Source: Pseudomonas shahriarae (GTDB lineage Bacteria > Pseudomonadota > Gammaproteobacteria > Pseudomonadales > Pseudomonadaceae). From it: a stretch of 64,000 nt of DNA. Under the pieces are notes generated by a model. The model did no database searches and was not told the origin of the DNA. It saw nothing but the letters and a program-made list of their open reading frames with translations. The translations under genes were made by a program, and so were the position numbers. Below, one piece after another: positions 8,144-17,034 of the stretch (position 1 is the first letter of the stretch; the number at the start of each line of letters is the position of its first letter). The DNA lies in the NCBI RefSeq assembly GCF_014268455.2, contig NZ_CP077085.1:496001-560000 (forward strand). The letters are read 5' to 3'.

Positions 8144-8165
<22 letters not shown>
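8096..8165. repeat. attR: right direct repeat, overlapping tRNA-Thr 3' end
   Basis: This is the partner of 1886-1955. It contains the tRNA-Thr terminator and the last ~22 bases of the tRNA gene including CCA. The identical core is 8109-8149. The copy is intact, so the tRNA remains functional after integration. Confidence 0.8.
8105..8132 (-). terminator. Terminator of tRNA-Thr
   Basis: Read leftwards, a nine-pair stem (gcctccaca / tgtgggggc) with a short loop is followed by a T-rich tail. It is part of the att repeat and is duplicated at about 1899-1922. Confidence 0.6.
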
Positions 8166-8219
<54 letters not shown>

Positions 8220-8375
8220 GTGTTAGGGCGACGATTATAGCGATTGGAAAGGTTCTGTAAACCCCTGAATTCTGACTATTTTTCAGAACGTGGTTTTTCC
8301 GCTGCCGGTCGCGCGCTCCAGCGCTTTGGCAAGGGGTGATGCGTGCCGGTGCCGAGGCCTTGGGGGGCGTAGGGC

Positions 8376-8396
8376 TTGATACGCAGAAGGTATCAA
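8376..8396. promoter_or_regulatory. Inverted repeat upstream of SDR gene, possible operator
   Basis: TTGATAC (8376-8382) and GTATCAA (8390-8396) form a perfect 7-bp inverted repeat with a seven-base spacer, about 75 bases before the SDR start. The size and symmetry fit a TetR- or MarR-type operator, but no regulator gene is adjacent. Confidence 0.3.
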
Positions 8397-8471
8397 ACCG
8401 CCCCTTGATCAGTATTAAACAACGCCGTTGTTCATTGCTAAGTTGAAGTGGCACTCAATGAGGAAAAGCCA

Positions 8472-9320
8472 ATGAATTTCGCAGGGAAAACCGCCGTTAT
8501 CACCGGCGCAGGCCGTGGCTTGGGGTTTGTCTACGCACAAGCACTGGCCCAGCGCGGGGCCAATGTGGTGATCAGTGATATCGGCGCCGATAACCTCGGT
8601 TCGGGAAGCGACTACGCCATCGCCCTGGACGCGGCACGCCGCCTTGAGGCCCAGGGGTTGAGCGCGGTTGCTCATCAGGGTGACTTGTCCAGCGAGCAAG
8701 GCTGTCGGCAATTGGTCGAGACGGCCATCGCGGCGTTTGGGCAGTTGGATATCCTGATTCATAACGCCGGCTGGGTGGGTTATCAATCCATTGAGGAGGC
8801 GGACGCGGCGTTTATCGGGCGTGCGCTGGATATCAATGTCTATGCGCCCATCTGGCTATGCAAACATGCCTGGCAATACCTCAAGCCATCCACTGCCGCG
8901 CGGGTGGTGCTGACGTCGTCTGATCGGGCGATGTACCAGCAATATGCCCAGCCCGGGCTGGTGGCCTATGCGGCGGGCAAGATGGCGCAACTGGGCATCA
9001 TGAATGCCCTGAGTATGGAAGGCGCGAAGGACGGGATCCTGGTCAATGCGGTGTCACCGGTGGCCAAGACGCGCATGTGGGGCATCGAGGGTGAGCCGGA
9101 CAATCTCAAGCCGGAGTGGGTGGCGCCGGGGGTGGTGTTCCTGGCGTCGGGGCAATGCCAGGACACGGGCTACATACTGCGCGCCAGTAATGGTCAATTT
9201 ACCGCGACGCGGTTTGTCGAGAATCAGGGTGTGGAGTATCCCGTCGACCTGGCGCGAGTGAGTGCGTCCAGTGCCGAGCACGTTGCGCAGCAGTGGGAGC
9301 GCATAAAGCAGAGTCACTAG
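8472..9320 (+). CDS. Short-chain dehydrogenase/reductase
   Basis: This 282-residue NAD(P)-dependent oxidoreductase has a classical SDR fold. The cofactor-binding TGAGRGLG is at residues 11-18, NAG appears in HNAGWVG, and catalytic Ser and YxxxK appear in LTSSDRA and AYAAGK. The ATG at 8472 is chosen because GAGGAAA lies just upstream; an in-frame GTG at 8448 has no such site. It is longer at the C-terminus than simple SDRs, resembling the N-terminal dehydrogenase part of peroxisomal multifunctional enzyme 2-type proteins. The substrate cannot be stated. Confidence 0.85.
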   Translation: MNFAGKTAVITGAGRGLGFVYAQALAQRGANVVISDIGADNLGSGSDYAIALDAARRLEAQGLSAVAHQGDLSSEQGCRQLVETAIAAFGQLDILIHNAGWVGYQSIEEADAAFIGRALDINVYAPIWLCKHAWQYLKPSTAARVVLTSSDRAMYQQYAQPGLVAYAAGKMAQLGIMNALSMEGAKDGILVNAVSPVAKTRMWGIEGEPDNLKPEWVAPGVVFLASGQCQDTGYILRASNGQFTATRFVENQGVEYPVDLARVSASSAEHVAQQWERIKQSH

Positions 9321-9456
9321 ATTGACTCTTCACCGCTCGTCTAAATGAACATGATAAAAAACACCAAAATAATGACACCTCCACCGACCTGTCCCAGACT
9401 GCCTGAACAACATGTGCGCCCATGCTCTGCAAGCGGTGCCGGGACAAGGAGGGGCT

Positions 9457-10362
9457 GTGAGCCAGGCCGACGAAGGTTTTGCAATGCATGCTATCCGTCA
9501 GGATCACCCGATGACGGCGACATTGCAGTTCTTCGAAGACACCCCCATCGACGACGCGCCTTCCCCTGCGGAGCAACCCCAGCCAATCGACGCTTCAGCA
9601 AAACGCCCACGGGTGGTGGTGTTGGCCTCGGTCAATGGTGGGGTGGGCCGCAGCACGCTGGCGACGGCACTGGGCAGCGGCTTGCAGCGCCTCGGGCGGG
9701 CGGTGACGGTGCTGGAGCTGGATCCGCAAAACGCCCTGTACCTGCACTTTGACCTGCCCCAAGGCACCCCGGGCCTCGGTCGTGCCAGCCTGTGTAATCA
9801 ACCTTGGGATCAGCTCGCCCAGCCCGGTTTCTGCGGCTGCCAGGTGGTGGTCTTCGGCGAGACCGATATGCAGCAGCAGGAAGACCTGCAGCGCTGGCTC
9901 AAGCAGGACCCGGAGTGGCTGGCGCAGCACTTGTCTCGCCTGGGTTTGCGTGAGCAACACACGGTCATCATCGACACCCCCGCCGGCAATAATGTTTACC
10001 TGCACCAGGCCTTACACGTCGCCGATACCGTGGTGGTGCTGGCCCTGGCAGACGCGGCGTCGCTGGGCACGCTGGAGCAGATGCAGCGATTGTTGGCGCC
10101 GTATCTTGCGCGCCCGTCGGCGCCACGTTGCCTGGTGTTGGTCAACCAACTGGATGAGGGCAGTGCCTTCAGCCTGGATATGCTGGACCTGTTCAAGCAG
10201 CGTCTTGGGGAGGGTGGCGTGGAAGTGATCCATCGTGACTCGCAGATCAGCGAGGCGCTGGCCTTTGGCGAGGACCCCCTGGATAACGAGGCCGCGAGCC
10301 TGGCCTGTGACGATATCCATGGGCTGTGCCAGTTACTGGATGGCCCTCCAGGCGCGGCCTGA
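9457..10362 (+). CDS. BcsQ/YhjQ-like MinD-family ATPase (orphan)
   Basis: This is a ParA/MinD-family protein of about 301 residues. The deviant P-loop VNGGVGRST (59-67) lacks the usual P-loop lysine, as in E. coli BcsQ (GGVGTTT). TVIIDTPAG supplies Walker B, and HRDSQISEALAFGEDPLD parallels the BcsQ C-terminal region. GTG 9457 is preferred because AAGGAGG precedes it; ATG 9412 and ATG 9484 are alternatives. BcsQ helps localise cellulose synthase at the pole, but no cellulose genes are nearby, so this may be a relic or a stand-alone partner of a distant locus. The ~70-residue N-terminal extension is acidic and proline-rich. Confidence 0.65.
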   Translation: MSQADEGFAMHAIRQDHPMTATLQFFEDTPIDDAPSPAEQPQPIDASAKRPRVVVLASVNGGVGRSTLATALGSGLQRLGRAVTVLELDPQNALYLHFDLPQGTPGLGRASLCNQPWDQLAQPGFCGCQVVVFGETDMQQQEDLQRWLKQDPEWLAQHLSRLGLREQHTVIIDTPAGNNVYLHQALHVADTVVVLALADAASLGTLEQMQRLLAPYLARPSAPRCLVLVNQLDEGSAFSLDMLDLFKQRLGEGGVEVIHRDSQISEALAFGEDPLDNEAASLACDDIHGLCQLLDGPPGAA

Positions 10363-10592
10363 ACCACGTCTTATACGGTTAGGCGCAAATGCTTATGCAC
10401 AATTTGTTGGTCGCACAAGTGTTGAAACAGCCATTTTGTGAAGATGTTCTCATTACGCTGCAACTGCCTGTTTTGCGTGCGTTTTATTTTGTGAGCAAAT
10501 AATGACCAGTCAGCATTTGTGCCTGTGGCGCCCGTCTTTACGGCACTCGACAGAATTTCATCAACAGACTTATCCACAGGGCGTCCTGCCCT
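10363..10592. other. Convergent intergenic region, nothing assigned
   Basis: This lies between the 3' ends of the BcsQ-like gene and the methyltransferase. It is moderately AT-rich. I find no clear terminator hairpin and no convincing frame. Confidence 0.4.
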
Positions 10593-11816
10593 TTAATCGC
10601 GCTCGGCGAGCACCATCAGGTTGCGCGGGGTCAGTGCTGTTTCGCAGAAGCGGCCTACTTGAGCCTGGTAGCCGTTCTCTTGAAGAAACAGTGCCCGATC
10701 CAGAACCAGCCACATTTCCAACGGGCGGCGAAACAGCCCACGCACCAACTCCAGGTTTCGTACCTGCGCCAGGCGTTGCCAGCCGTGCTGCTCCAGCGCG
10801 GCCCAGTCCTGCTCGCCTGTGGATAACCCCTTGAGCGCCGCCAGGTGCTGGCAGTAGTCAGCAAAGGACCGATGCAGCCATTCGCTGGGCAACGAAGGCG
10901 TGGGCAGGTACTCATCGCACCCGCGCAGTTGCCGCTGCAACTGATCGAAACCCAGGCGCCGGGCCATGGAGGTGTCGCGTTGCAGGCGCACCCGCAAGCC
11001 GGCGGTGACGGTTTCGCTCAGGGGCAGGCCCAGGTCCTCCCGCGACAAGCGCAGCGCCGAGGCGCGGGCCGGGGCCGACAGCGCCTGGTACTGCTCGCTA
11101 CTGATGCGGTTGTAACAGCAGGGCGCCACGGCCAGGTGCTTGCAGCCGGCGGCGCTGGCTAATTGCAGCAGGCGTACGTGCAGATCGCCACAGGCGTGCA
11201 GGGCGACGGGGGTGTGTTCGCCGCGCAGTTGTTGCACCGCGTCCTCGGCCATCACGTCTTGTGGGTGGTGGCGGGCGGGCATGTGATGATGGTCACTGAG
11301 GGCCTGGCCTGCGGCGATCAGCGCCGGGTCGTACTCCAGGCAGGTCAGGTGTTGCCCCGGTTGCAGCAGCCGCCGGCCGAGGTGGCCTTTACCGGCGCAC
11401 CAGTCGAGCCAATGGGTGGGGCGCTCGGCAAACTGCAGGGCGCTGCCAAACGCCTCGATTTGCTGCCATTTGCGCCCCGGTACATCGACATTCAGGCGCG
11501 CCGACGGCGCATGCAGCGCGCCCGCCGGTAACTTATCCACAGCACTGAGCTGGGCGGCCAGCTGCGCCCATTGGGGAAACGGCGCTGGGGCCTGGAGTTC
11601 GGTGGGCAGGTTATGGCTGCTTTCGGCTTCTGCCAGGGAGCGCCGGCGCAACCATTGGGCCAGCGCTGGATGCTGGGCCTCCCAAGGCAATTGCAGATGG
11701 GTGAAGGGCCGTGGTCGCCACAGCCCTTGATGTTCGGTGAGGAACGCATCCAGCGCGAGAAAACGGGCCAGCAGTCGCTCGCCCGTCAACCCGCTGTCAG
11801 CGTCCCTGGCAGGCAT
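10593..11816 (-). CDS. Class I SAM-dependent methyltransferase (Methyltransf_32-like)
   Basis: This is a 407-residue cytoplasmic protein. The SAM-binding loop THWLDWCAGKGHLGRRLL lies about residues 148-165, and ECxxY-like LEYDPALIAAG follows. A conserved cysteine pair region, LAVAPCCYNRI, resembles the RRNAD1/METTL25-type methyltransferase domain. The N-terminal ~140 residues are of unknown role. The ATG at 11816 lies inside the 3' end of the upstream ABC permease (20-base overlap), so it is probably translated from the same transcript. The substrate is unknown; an RNA or protein target would suit the family. Confidence 0.7.
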   Translation of the reverse strand: MPARDADSGLTGERLLARFLALDAFLTEHQGLWRPRPFTHLQLPWEAQHPALAQWLRRRSLAEAESSHNLPTELQAPAPFPQWAQLAAQLSAVDKLPAGALHAPSARLNVDVPGRKWQQIEAFGSALQFAERPTHWLDWCAGKGHLGRRLLQPGQHLTCLEYDPALIAAGQALSDHHHMPARHHPQDVMAEDAVQQLRGEHTPVALHACGDLHVRLLQLASAAGCKHLAVAPCCYNRISSEQYQALSAPARASALRLSREDLGLPLSETVTAGLRVRLQRDTSMARRLGFDQLQRQLRGCDEYLPTPSLPSEWLHRSFADYCQHLAALKGLSTGEQDWAALEQHGWQRLAQVRNLELVRGLFRRPLEMWLVLDRALFLQENGYQAQVGRFCETALTPRNLMVLAERD

Positions 11817-12528
11817 CGACCCGCAACCAGCGTTCCAGCAGCTTGAAGCCGCGCACCAGCACATAGGCCATCAGCAGGTAGAACATCCCGGCGGCAAAGA
11901 AGATCTCCACCGGCAGGTAGGTGCGGGCAATGATGGTGCGGGCCATGCCGGTCAGTTCCAGCAAGGTCACGGTACTGGCCAGGGCGCTGGCCTTGAGCAT
12001 CAGGATCACTTCGTTGCTGTAGGCCGGCAGGCCGATGCGCGCGGCGCGCGGCAGGATGATGTAGAACAGCGCCTTGGGCTTGGACATGCCCAGCGCCCGC
12101 GCCGCTTCGATTTCCCCGGGCGGGATGGCCTGGATCGCGCCGCGCAGGATCTCCGCGATGTAAGCGGCGGTGTGCAGGGTCATGGTGACGGTGGCGCACC
12201 AGAACGGGTCCCGCAGGTAGGGCCACAGGGCGCTCTCGCGCACGGCGTCGAACTGCGCCAGGCCGTAGTAGACCAAAAACAGCTGCACCAGCAACGGTGT
12301 GCCACGGAAGAAGAAGATGTAGCAGTAGGGCAGGGTGCGCACGTACCACAGGCGCGAAGAACGGGCGATGCCCAGGGGGATCGCCAGCAGCAGCCCGGCG
12401 ATGACCGCGATGGCCACCAGTTCCAGGGTCAGGGTCGCGCCCTGGGCCAGTCGTGGCAGCCACTTGATGATCACGGCCCAGTTCAGGCCCAGGTCGAAAT
12501 GCGACAGCCAGCTGTAGTCGCCGTTCAT
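11797..12528 (-). CDS. Amino-acid ABC transporter permease (HisM-like)
   Basis: This 243-residue inner-membrane permease of the polar amino acid family has about five hydrophobic segments. The EAA loop is EIEAARALGMSKPKALFYIILPRA, which contacts the ATPase at 14061. Its ATG overlaps the stop of the preceding permease (ATGA at 12525-12528). It is the fourth gene of a minus-strand operon of ATPase, binding protein, permease, permease. The ligand is probably a basic amino acid such as histidine, arginine, lysine or ornithine, judged from the HisJ/ArgT-like binding protein. Confidence 0.9.
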   Translation of the reverse strand: MNGDYSWLSHFDLGLNWAVIIKWLPRLAQGATLTLELVAIAVIAGLLLAIPLGIARSSRLWYVRTLPYCYIFFFRGTPLLVQLFLVYYGLAQFDAVRESALWPYLRDPFWCATVTMTLHTAAYIAEILRGAIQAIPPGEIEAARALGMSKPKALFYIILPRAARIGLPAYSNEVILMLKASALASTVTLLELTGMARTIIARTYLPVEIFFAAGMFYLLMAYVLVRGFKLLERWLRVDACQGR

Positions 12529-13220
12529 TGCGTGCTCCTCGCAAAGCCGCGAGCGGCGCGTTTTTCCAGGAAGTACATGCCGACCATGGCCAGCACGGTG
12601 AGGCCCAGGTACATGAAGGCCGCGACCATGAAGAAGGTGAAAGGCTGCTTGGTGACGGTCACGCCGATTTGCGCGTGGCGCATGATTTCTTCCAGGCCGA
12701 TCACCGAGACCAGCGCGGTGTCCTTCATCAAAATCATAAACAGGTTGCCCAGGCCCGGCAGGGCGATGCGCCACATCTGCGGCATGATCAACCGGGTGAA
12801 AATACGCAGCTTCGACAGGCCCAGGGCGATGCCCGCTTCACGATGGCCTTTGGGGATCGCCAGGATCGCGCCACGAAACACTTCGGTGGCGTAGGCGCCA
12901 AAGCACAGGCCCAGGGCAATCACGCCGGCAGCGAAGGCGCTGAGCGACAGGTCGGGGTTACCGAAGAACTCCCCGAGGGCACGCATCATATTGACCGTGC
13001 CGAAATAAATCAGCAGGACCCACAGCAGTTCGGGAATGCCCCGGACAATGGTCGAGTAAGCGCCGCCAAGCCATTGCAGGAACTTGTACGGGGAAGTCTT
13101 GGCCAAGGCGCCGGCCAGGCCGAGCACCAGCCCCAGGCATAACGCCGTGAGTGCCAGTTTGACGGTCATCAGCGCGCCGGCAGCGAGTGCGGGGCCGAAT
13201 CCGTAGAGATCGAAATTCAT
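12525..13220 (-). CDS. Amino-acid ABC transporter permease (HisQ-like)
   Basis: This 231-residue inner-membrane permease pairs with the HisM-like subunit downstream. The conserved N-terminal GALMTVKLALTALCLGLVLGL segment and the EAA loop HREAGIALGLSKLRIFTRLIMPQ are present. It overlaps the next permease by four bases, so the two subunits are co-translated in equal amounts. Length is normal for HisQ. Confidence 0.9.
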   Translation of the reverse strand: MNFDLYGFGPALAAGALMTVKLALTALCLGLVLGLAGALAKTSPYKFLQWLGGAYSTIVRGIPELLWVLLIYFGTVNMMRALGEFFGNPDLSLSAFAAGVIALGLCFGAYATEVFRGAILAIPKGHREAGIALGLSKLRIFTRLIMPQMWRIALPGLGNLFMILMKDTALVSVIGLEEIMRHAQIGVTVTKQPFTFFMVAAFMYLGLTVLAMVGMYFLEKRAARGFARSTQ

Positions 13221-13294
13221 GGTTTTTTCATATCGCGCAAGGCTTGCGAAAAGCCGGCGCGCTCAAGCGAGCGCGCCGGACTGGCCAATCAGGA

Positions 13295-14047
13295 TCATTC
13301 GATGCTGAAAGGGAAGTACTTGTCGTTGATCTTCTTGTAGGTGCCGTCGGCCTTGATTTCCGCCAGGGCCTTGTTCAGGCGCTCGCGCAGTGGGTCGCCT
13401 TTGCGCACGGCGATGCCGATCTTGTCGCTTTCTACAACCGGATCGCCTTTGAACTCGTAGGCCGAACCGTCTTTGCTCTTGAGCCATTCGTATTGCACGT
13501 ACTTGTCGGCGAGCATCCCGTCCAGGCGGCCGGACGTCAGGTCGAGGTAGGCGTTTTCCTGGGTGTCATAGAGCTTGGCGGTGGTGTCTGGCAGTTTGTC
13601 TTCCAGGTAGGTACCGGCCAATGTCGCGCGCTGGGCACCGATGATCTTGCCTTTGAGGTAGCCGGCGTCGGTCTTGAAGTCTTTGATGGATTTGGCCGCG
13701 ATGAATTGCAGCTTGTTGGAGTAGTACGGGTCGGTGAAATCAACGGCCTGCTTGCGCTCGTCGGTGATCGACAGCGACGACACCAGGAAGTCGAACTTCT
13801 TGGCGTTCAGGGCCGGGATGATGCCGTCCCAGTCCGAGACATACACTTCGCACTTCTCGACTTTCATCTTGGCGCACAGGGCGTCGCCGATGTCTTTGTC
13901 GAAGCCGACAACGTTGCCGCTGGCGTCTTTATTGTTGAAGGGCGGGTAAGCCGCCTCGATCCCCATTTTCAAAGTCTCGGCCATGGCCGTGGCGCTGAAC
14001 GCCATGGAAACGGCGGCGGCCAGGAGGAATTTTTTATAGTTCTGCAT
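13295..14047 (-). CDS. Periplasmic basic amino-acid binding protein (HisJ/ArgT-like)
   Basis: This is a 250-residue SBP_bac_3 protein. A signal peptide (MQNYKKFLLAAAVSMAFSATAMA, cut after AMA) directs it to the periplasm. Binding-fold signatures are MGIEAAYPPFNNKDASG, VGFDKDIGDALC and SSLSITDERKQAVDFT. The C-terminus KKINDKYFPFSIE is typical. The start at 14047 is fixed by the signal peptide; the open frame further upstream is not protein-like. It delivers ligand to the two permeases downstream. Confidence 0.9.
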   Translation of the reverse strand: MQNYKKFLLAAAVSMAFSATAMAETLKMGIEAAYPPFNNKDASGNVVGFDKDIGDALCAKMKVEKCEVYVSDWDGIIPALNAKKFDFLVSSLSITDERKQAVDFTDPYYSNKLQFIAAKSIKDFKTDAGYLKGKIIGAQRATLAGTYLEDKLPDTTAKLYDTQENAYLDLTSGRLDGMLADKYVQYEWLKSKDGSAYEFKGDPVVESDKIGIAVRKGDPLRERLNKALAEIKADGTYKKINDKYFPFSIE

Positions 14048-14060
14048 GCATGTTGCTCCG

Positions 14061-14834
14061 TTAGCGGTTGCTGGACATGAATTGTTTGCAGCGCGCCGAA
14101 AGCGGGTTGTCAAACACCTGCTGTGGCGATCCTTGCTCTTCGACCAGCCCCTGGTGGAGGAACACCACTTCGCTGGACACTTGGCGGGCAAAGCCCATTT
14201 CGTGGGTGACCAGCAGCATGGTGCGGCCTTCTTCGGCCAGCGCGCGGATCACATTAAGTACTTCCTGAACCATTTCCGGGTCAAGTGCCGAAGTGGGCTC
14301 ATCGAACAGAATGACTTTAGGTTGCATCGCCAGGGTGCGGGCGATGGCCGCGCGTTGTTGCTGGCCGCCAGACAATTGCGCCGGGTAGGCGTGGCGTTTG
14401 TCGCCAATGCCCACCTTGGCCAGCAGCGCTTCGGCCACTTCGATGGCTTCGGCCTTGCTCTGGCCGAGCACGCGGCGTGGGGCCTCGATGATGTTGTCGA
14501 GGATGCTCATGTGCGGCCAGAGGTTGAAATTCTGGAAGACAAAACCGATTTCGCTGCGCAGGCGATTGATCTGCTTGCCGTCGGCGGCCACCAGCTCGCC
14601 GTTTTTCGCGGCCTTGAGCTTGAGCTCTTCGCCGGCCACCAGGATCTGGCCCTGGTGCGGGTTTTCCAGCAGGTTGATGCAGCGCAGGAATGTGGACTTG
14701 CCGGAACCGGACGAACCCAGGATCGAGATCACATCGCCGTCGCGAGCGGTCAGCGAGATGCCTTTAAGCACCTCCAGCTCACCATAGCGTTTATGCAAGT
14801 TGCGGATTTCAAGCGCGGGCGCGGCCAAAGCCAT
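14061..14834 (-). CDS. Amino-acid ABC transporter ATP-binding protein (HisP-like)
   Basis: This is a 257-residue ATPase. Walker A is GSSGSGKST, Q-loop FVFQNFNLWPHM, signature LSGGQQQR, Walker B VILFDEPTSALDPE and H-loop THEMGFAR. The insertion AAKNGELVAADGKQIN is characteristic of HisP-type ATPases for basic amino acids. It is the first gene of the operon; the binding-protein start lies 13 bases beyond its stop. It acts at the cytoplasmic face as a homodimer. Confidence 0.92.
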   Translation of the reverse strand: MALAAPALEIRNLHKRYGELEVLKGISLTARDGDVISILGSSGSGKSTFLRCINLLENPHQGQILVAGEELKLKAAKNGELVAADGKQINRLRSEIGFVFQNFNLWPHMSILDNIIEAPRRVLGQSKAEAIEVAEALLAKVGIGDKRHAYPAQLSGGQQQRAAIARTLAMQPKVILFDEPTSALDPEMVQEVLNVIRALAEEGRTMLLVTHEMGFARQVSSEVVFLHQGLVEEQGSPQQVFDNPLSARCKQFMSSNR

Positions 14835-15280
14835 GTGCGGTCCTCATTGTGTTCATTGCGTTCCTGCTGTTGGGTCGCCTTCCTGGCGTGGCGCCAAGCT
14901 AGCATAGCGTTCGGATGACAGCCAACAGCGCCACGGGCGTTAAACAGGCGGTGTGTGACAGGTTGTCGCATCGGCACAGTAGCGTGTCGCGCCATCAACA
15001 ACCGAACAGCCGTTTTAACCGATAAACCCGTGGCAGTCGCGTAAAAAAGGGCGCGATGGTGCCAGCTTTGGCCGGGTGTTGGAAGGGTTAAACGGGTAAA
15101 CGGCACCTATCGGCCCTTTAATTGGGCGTCACTGACTTTTTGTGTGTGTTTTTGGTGCGCTCATTCGTTCTTGAAGTGAGTCGAGCGGTAACGCTGTGGC
15201 GGATTGCCAGTAATCTCAATGGCTTGCGAGCGCTGATGGATTGTCCTACAGGCCGCGTCAACCTTGGCTTTGTAACATTT
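14835..15280. other. Divergent intergenic region between ABC operon and gabP-like gene
   Basis: About 550 bases separate the two divergent starts (14834 and 15388). The right part holds the candidate sigma-54 promoter listed separately. No convincing frame, REP or hairpin is seen in the rest. The promoter of the ABC operon should lie in the left part but is not obvious by eye. Confidence 0.4.
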
Positions 15281-15296
15281 TGGCGCAAATCTTGCG
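15281..15296 (+). promoter_or_regulatory. Candidate sigma-54 promoter of the GABA-permease-like gene
   Basis: TGGCGCAAATCTTGCG fits the -24/-12 pattern TGGCACG-N4-TTGCW with the required ten bases between GG and GC. The deviations are A to G in the first element, the seventh base and the last base. Transcription would start near 15307, about 80 bases before the ATG, followed by an A-rich stretch (15298-15310) that could be an Hfq/Crc target. Confidence 0.45.
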
Positions 15297-15387
15297 TAAA
15301 AAATAAAGAACGCCCCGTTTGTTTCTTTTCACGAAGAATCAGCAAGCCGGGTGGACCGAATACGCAATTCCTCGCAAAGGTGTGTCA

Positions 15388-16779
15388 ATGAGTAGTACGC
15401 AAAGCTCCAATGACCTCGAACAGGGGCTCAAACCGCGGCATGTCACCATGTTGTCGATTGCCGGTGTGATCGGCGCCGGTTTGTTTGTCGGCTCCGGCCA
15501 CGCGATTGCGGCAGCCGGGCCTGCCGTGCTGCTGGCCTATGCCGCAGCCGGTACGTTGGTGGTGCTGGTGATGCGCATGCTGGCCGAGATGGCCGTTGCT
15601 TCGCCAGACACCGGTTCATTTTCCACCTACGCCGACCGGGCCATCGGCCATTGGGCCGGCTTTACCATCGGCTGGCTGTACTGGTGGTTCTGGGTGCTGG
15701 TGATTCCCCTGGAAGCCAACGCCGCCGCGACCATCCTGCATGCCTGGTTCCCTGATGTGGCGATCTGGGCCTTCACCTTGGTCATCACCCTGCTGCTGAC
15801 CGCGACCAACCTGTTCAGTGTGAAGAACTACGGCGAGTTCGAGTTCTGGTTTGCCCTGATCAAAGTGGTGGCGATCATCGGTTTTGTGATCCTCGGCGTA
15901 CTGGCGATCTTTGGCTTGCTGCCAGGCAGCCAGGTCAGCGGCGTCTCGCACCTGTTCGACACCCAAGGCTTTTTGCCCAACGGCATGGGCGCGGTGCTGG
16001 CGGCGATTCTGACCACCATGTTCTCGTTCATGGGCACCGAGATCGTGACCATCGCGGCCGCAGAGTCAAAGAACCCTGGCCAGCAGATCACCAAGGCCAC
16101 CAACTCGGTGATCTGGCGGATCGGCTTGTTCTACCTGGTGTCGATCTTCATCGTCGTGGCCCTGGTGCCATGGAACGATCCGACCCTGGCAGCCGTTGGT
16201 TCCTACCAGACTGTGCTGGAACGCATGGGCATCCCGAATGCCAAGCTGATCGTCGACCTGGTGGTATTGGTCGCCGTAACCAGTTGCTTGAACTCGGCGC
16301 TGTACACCGCGTCGCGCATGCTGTTTTCCCTGGGCCGGCGTGGTGATGCGCCGGCAGTGGCCAAACGCACCAACAAGAGCGGCACGCCTTACTGGGCGGT
16401 GATGCTGTCTACCGGCGCGGCGTTCCTCGCGGTATTCGCCAACTACGTGGCCCCGGCGGCGGTGTTTGAATTCCTGCTGGCCAGCTCCGGCGCGATTGCG
16501 CTGCTGGTGTACCTGGTGATTGCCGTGTCGCAACTGCGCATGCGTCAGAAACGGACCGCGGCGGGCGAGAAGATTGCCTTCAAGATGTGGCTGTTTCCGG
16601 GCCTGACCTATGCGGTGATCGTGTTTATCGTCGGCGCGTTGACCATCATGCTGTTCCAGGAAGCGCACCGGGTGGAGATTATTGCGACCGGTGTGTTGAG
16701 CCTGCTGGTGGTATTGGCGGGGTTGCTGGTGGCGAGCCGGCGCCGGGCCCAGAAGTTGGGGGCTGCGGTACTCAACTGA
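15388..16779 (+). CDS. gabP: Amino-acid permease of the AAT family, GABA permease-like
   Basis: This 463-residue inner-membrane transporter has about twelve hydrophobic segments. The N-terminus LKPRHVTMLSIAGVIGAGLFVGSG is the APC substrate-binding first helix (GxGLF), and FSFMGTEIVTIAAAESKNPG is the AAT-family sixth helix. The whole sequence resembles Pseudomonas proteins annotated as GABA permease; proton-coupled uptake of 4-aminobutyrate is the likely role. The ATG at 15388 starts at the conserved MSSTQSSND; the frame extends upstream but without family sequence. A sigma-54-like promoter suggests nitrogen or carbon-balance control. Confidence 0.8.
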   Translation: MSSTQSSNDLEQGLKPRHVTMLSIAGVIGAGLFVGSGHAIAAAGPAVLLAYAAAGTLVVLVMRMLAEMAVASPDTGSFSTYADRAIGHWAGFTIGWLYWWFWVLVIPLEANAAATILHAWFPDVAIWAFTLVITLLLTATNLFSVKNYGEFEFWFALIKVVAIIGFVILGVLAIFGLLPGSQVSGVSHLFDTQGFLPNGMGAVLAAILTTMFSFMGTEIVTIAAAESKNPGQQITKATNSVIWRIGLFYLVSIFIVVALVPWNDPTLAAVGSYQTVLERMGIPNAKLIVDLVVLVAVTSCLNSALYTASRMLFSLGRRGDAPAVAKRTNKSGTPYWAVMLSTGAAFLAVFANYVAPAAVFEFLLASSGAIALLVYLVIAVSQLRMRQKRTAAGEKIAFKMWLFPGLTYAVIVFIVGALTIMLFQEAHRVEIIATGVLSLLVVLAGLLVASRRRAQKLGAAVLN

Positions 16780-16848
16780 CGAGTTGAAATGCTTGCTGCC
16801 TGGCACCACAAAGCACTGTGGGAGCCGGGCAGTTAAGCGCAGATCCCC

Positions 16849-16954
16849 TGTGGGAGCGGGCTTGCTCGCGAAAGCGGTGGGTCAGTCAACATCAATGTTG
16901 GCTGGGCCGACGTCTTCGCGGCGATGCGGCGATCCGACAAGCCCGCTCCCACAT
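16849..16954. repeat. REPIN (paired inverted REP sequences)
   Basis: A tgtgggagcgggcttg arm returns as caagcccgctcccaca about 90 bases later, enclosing a variable middle. A partial extra REP (ctgtgggagccgggca) sits at 16815-16830. Confidence 0.8.
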
Positions 16955-17034
16955 TTGATCTTCACTGCTTTGAGCATTGCGTTCGCTTAACTGATCGGCA
17001 TTGGGGCTTGCCCGGCTCCCACATTGGTTTTGTA

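Noticed and set aside
10371..10577. Short minus-strand frame of 68 codons after the BcsQ-like gene
   Set aside because: No ribosome site, no recognisable motif, and it lies in a convergent gap.
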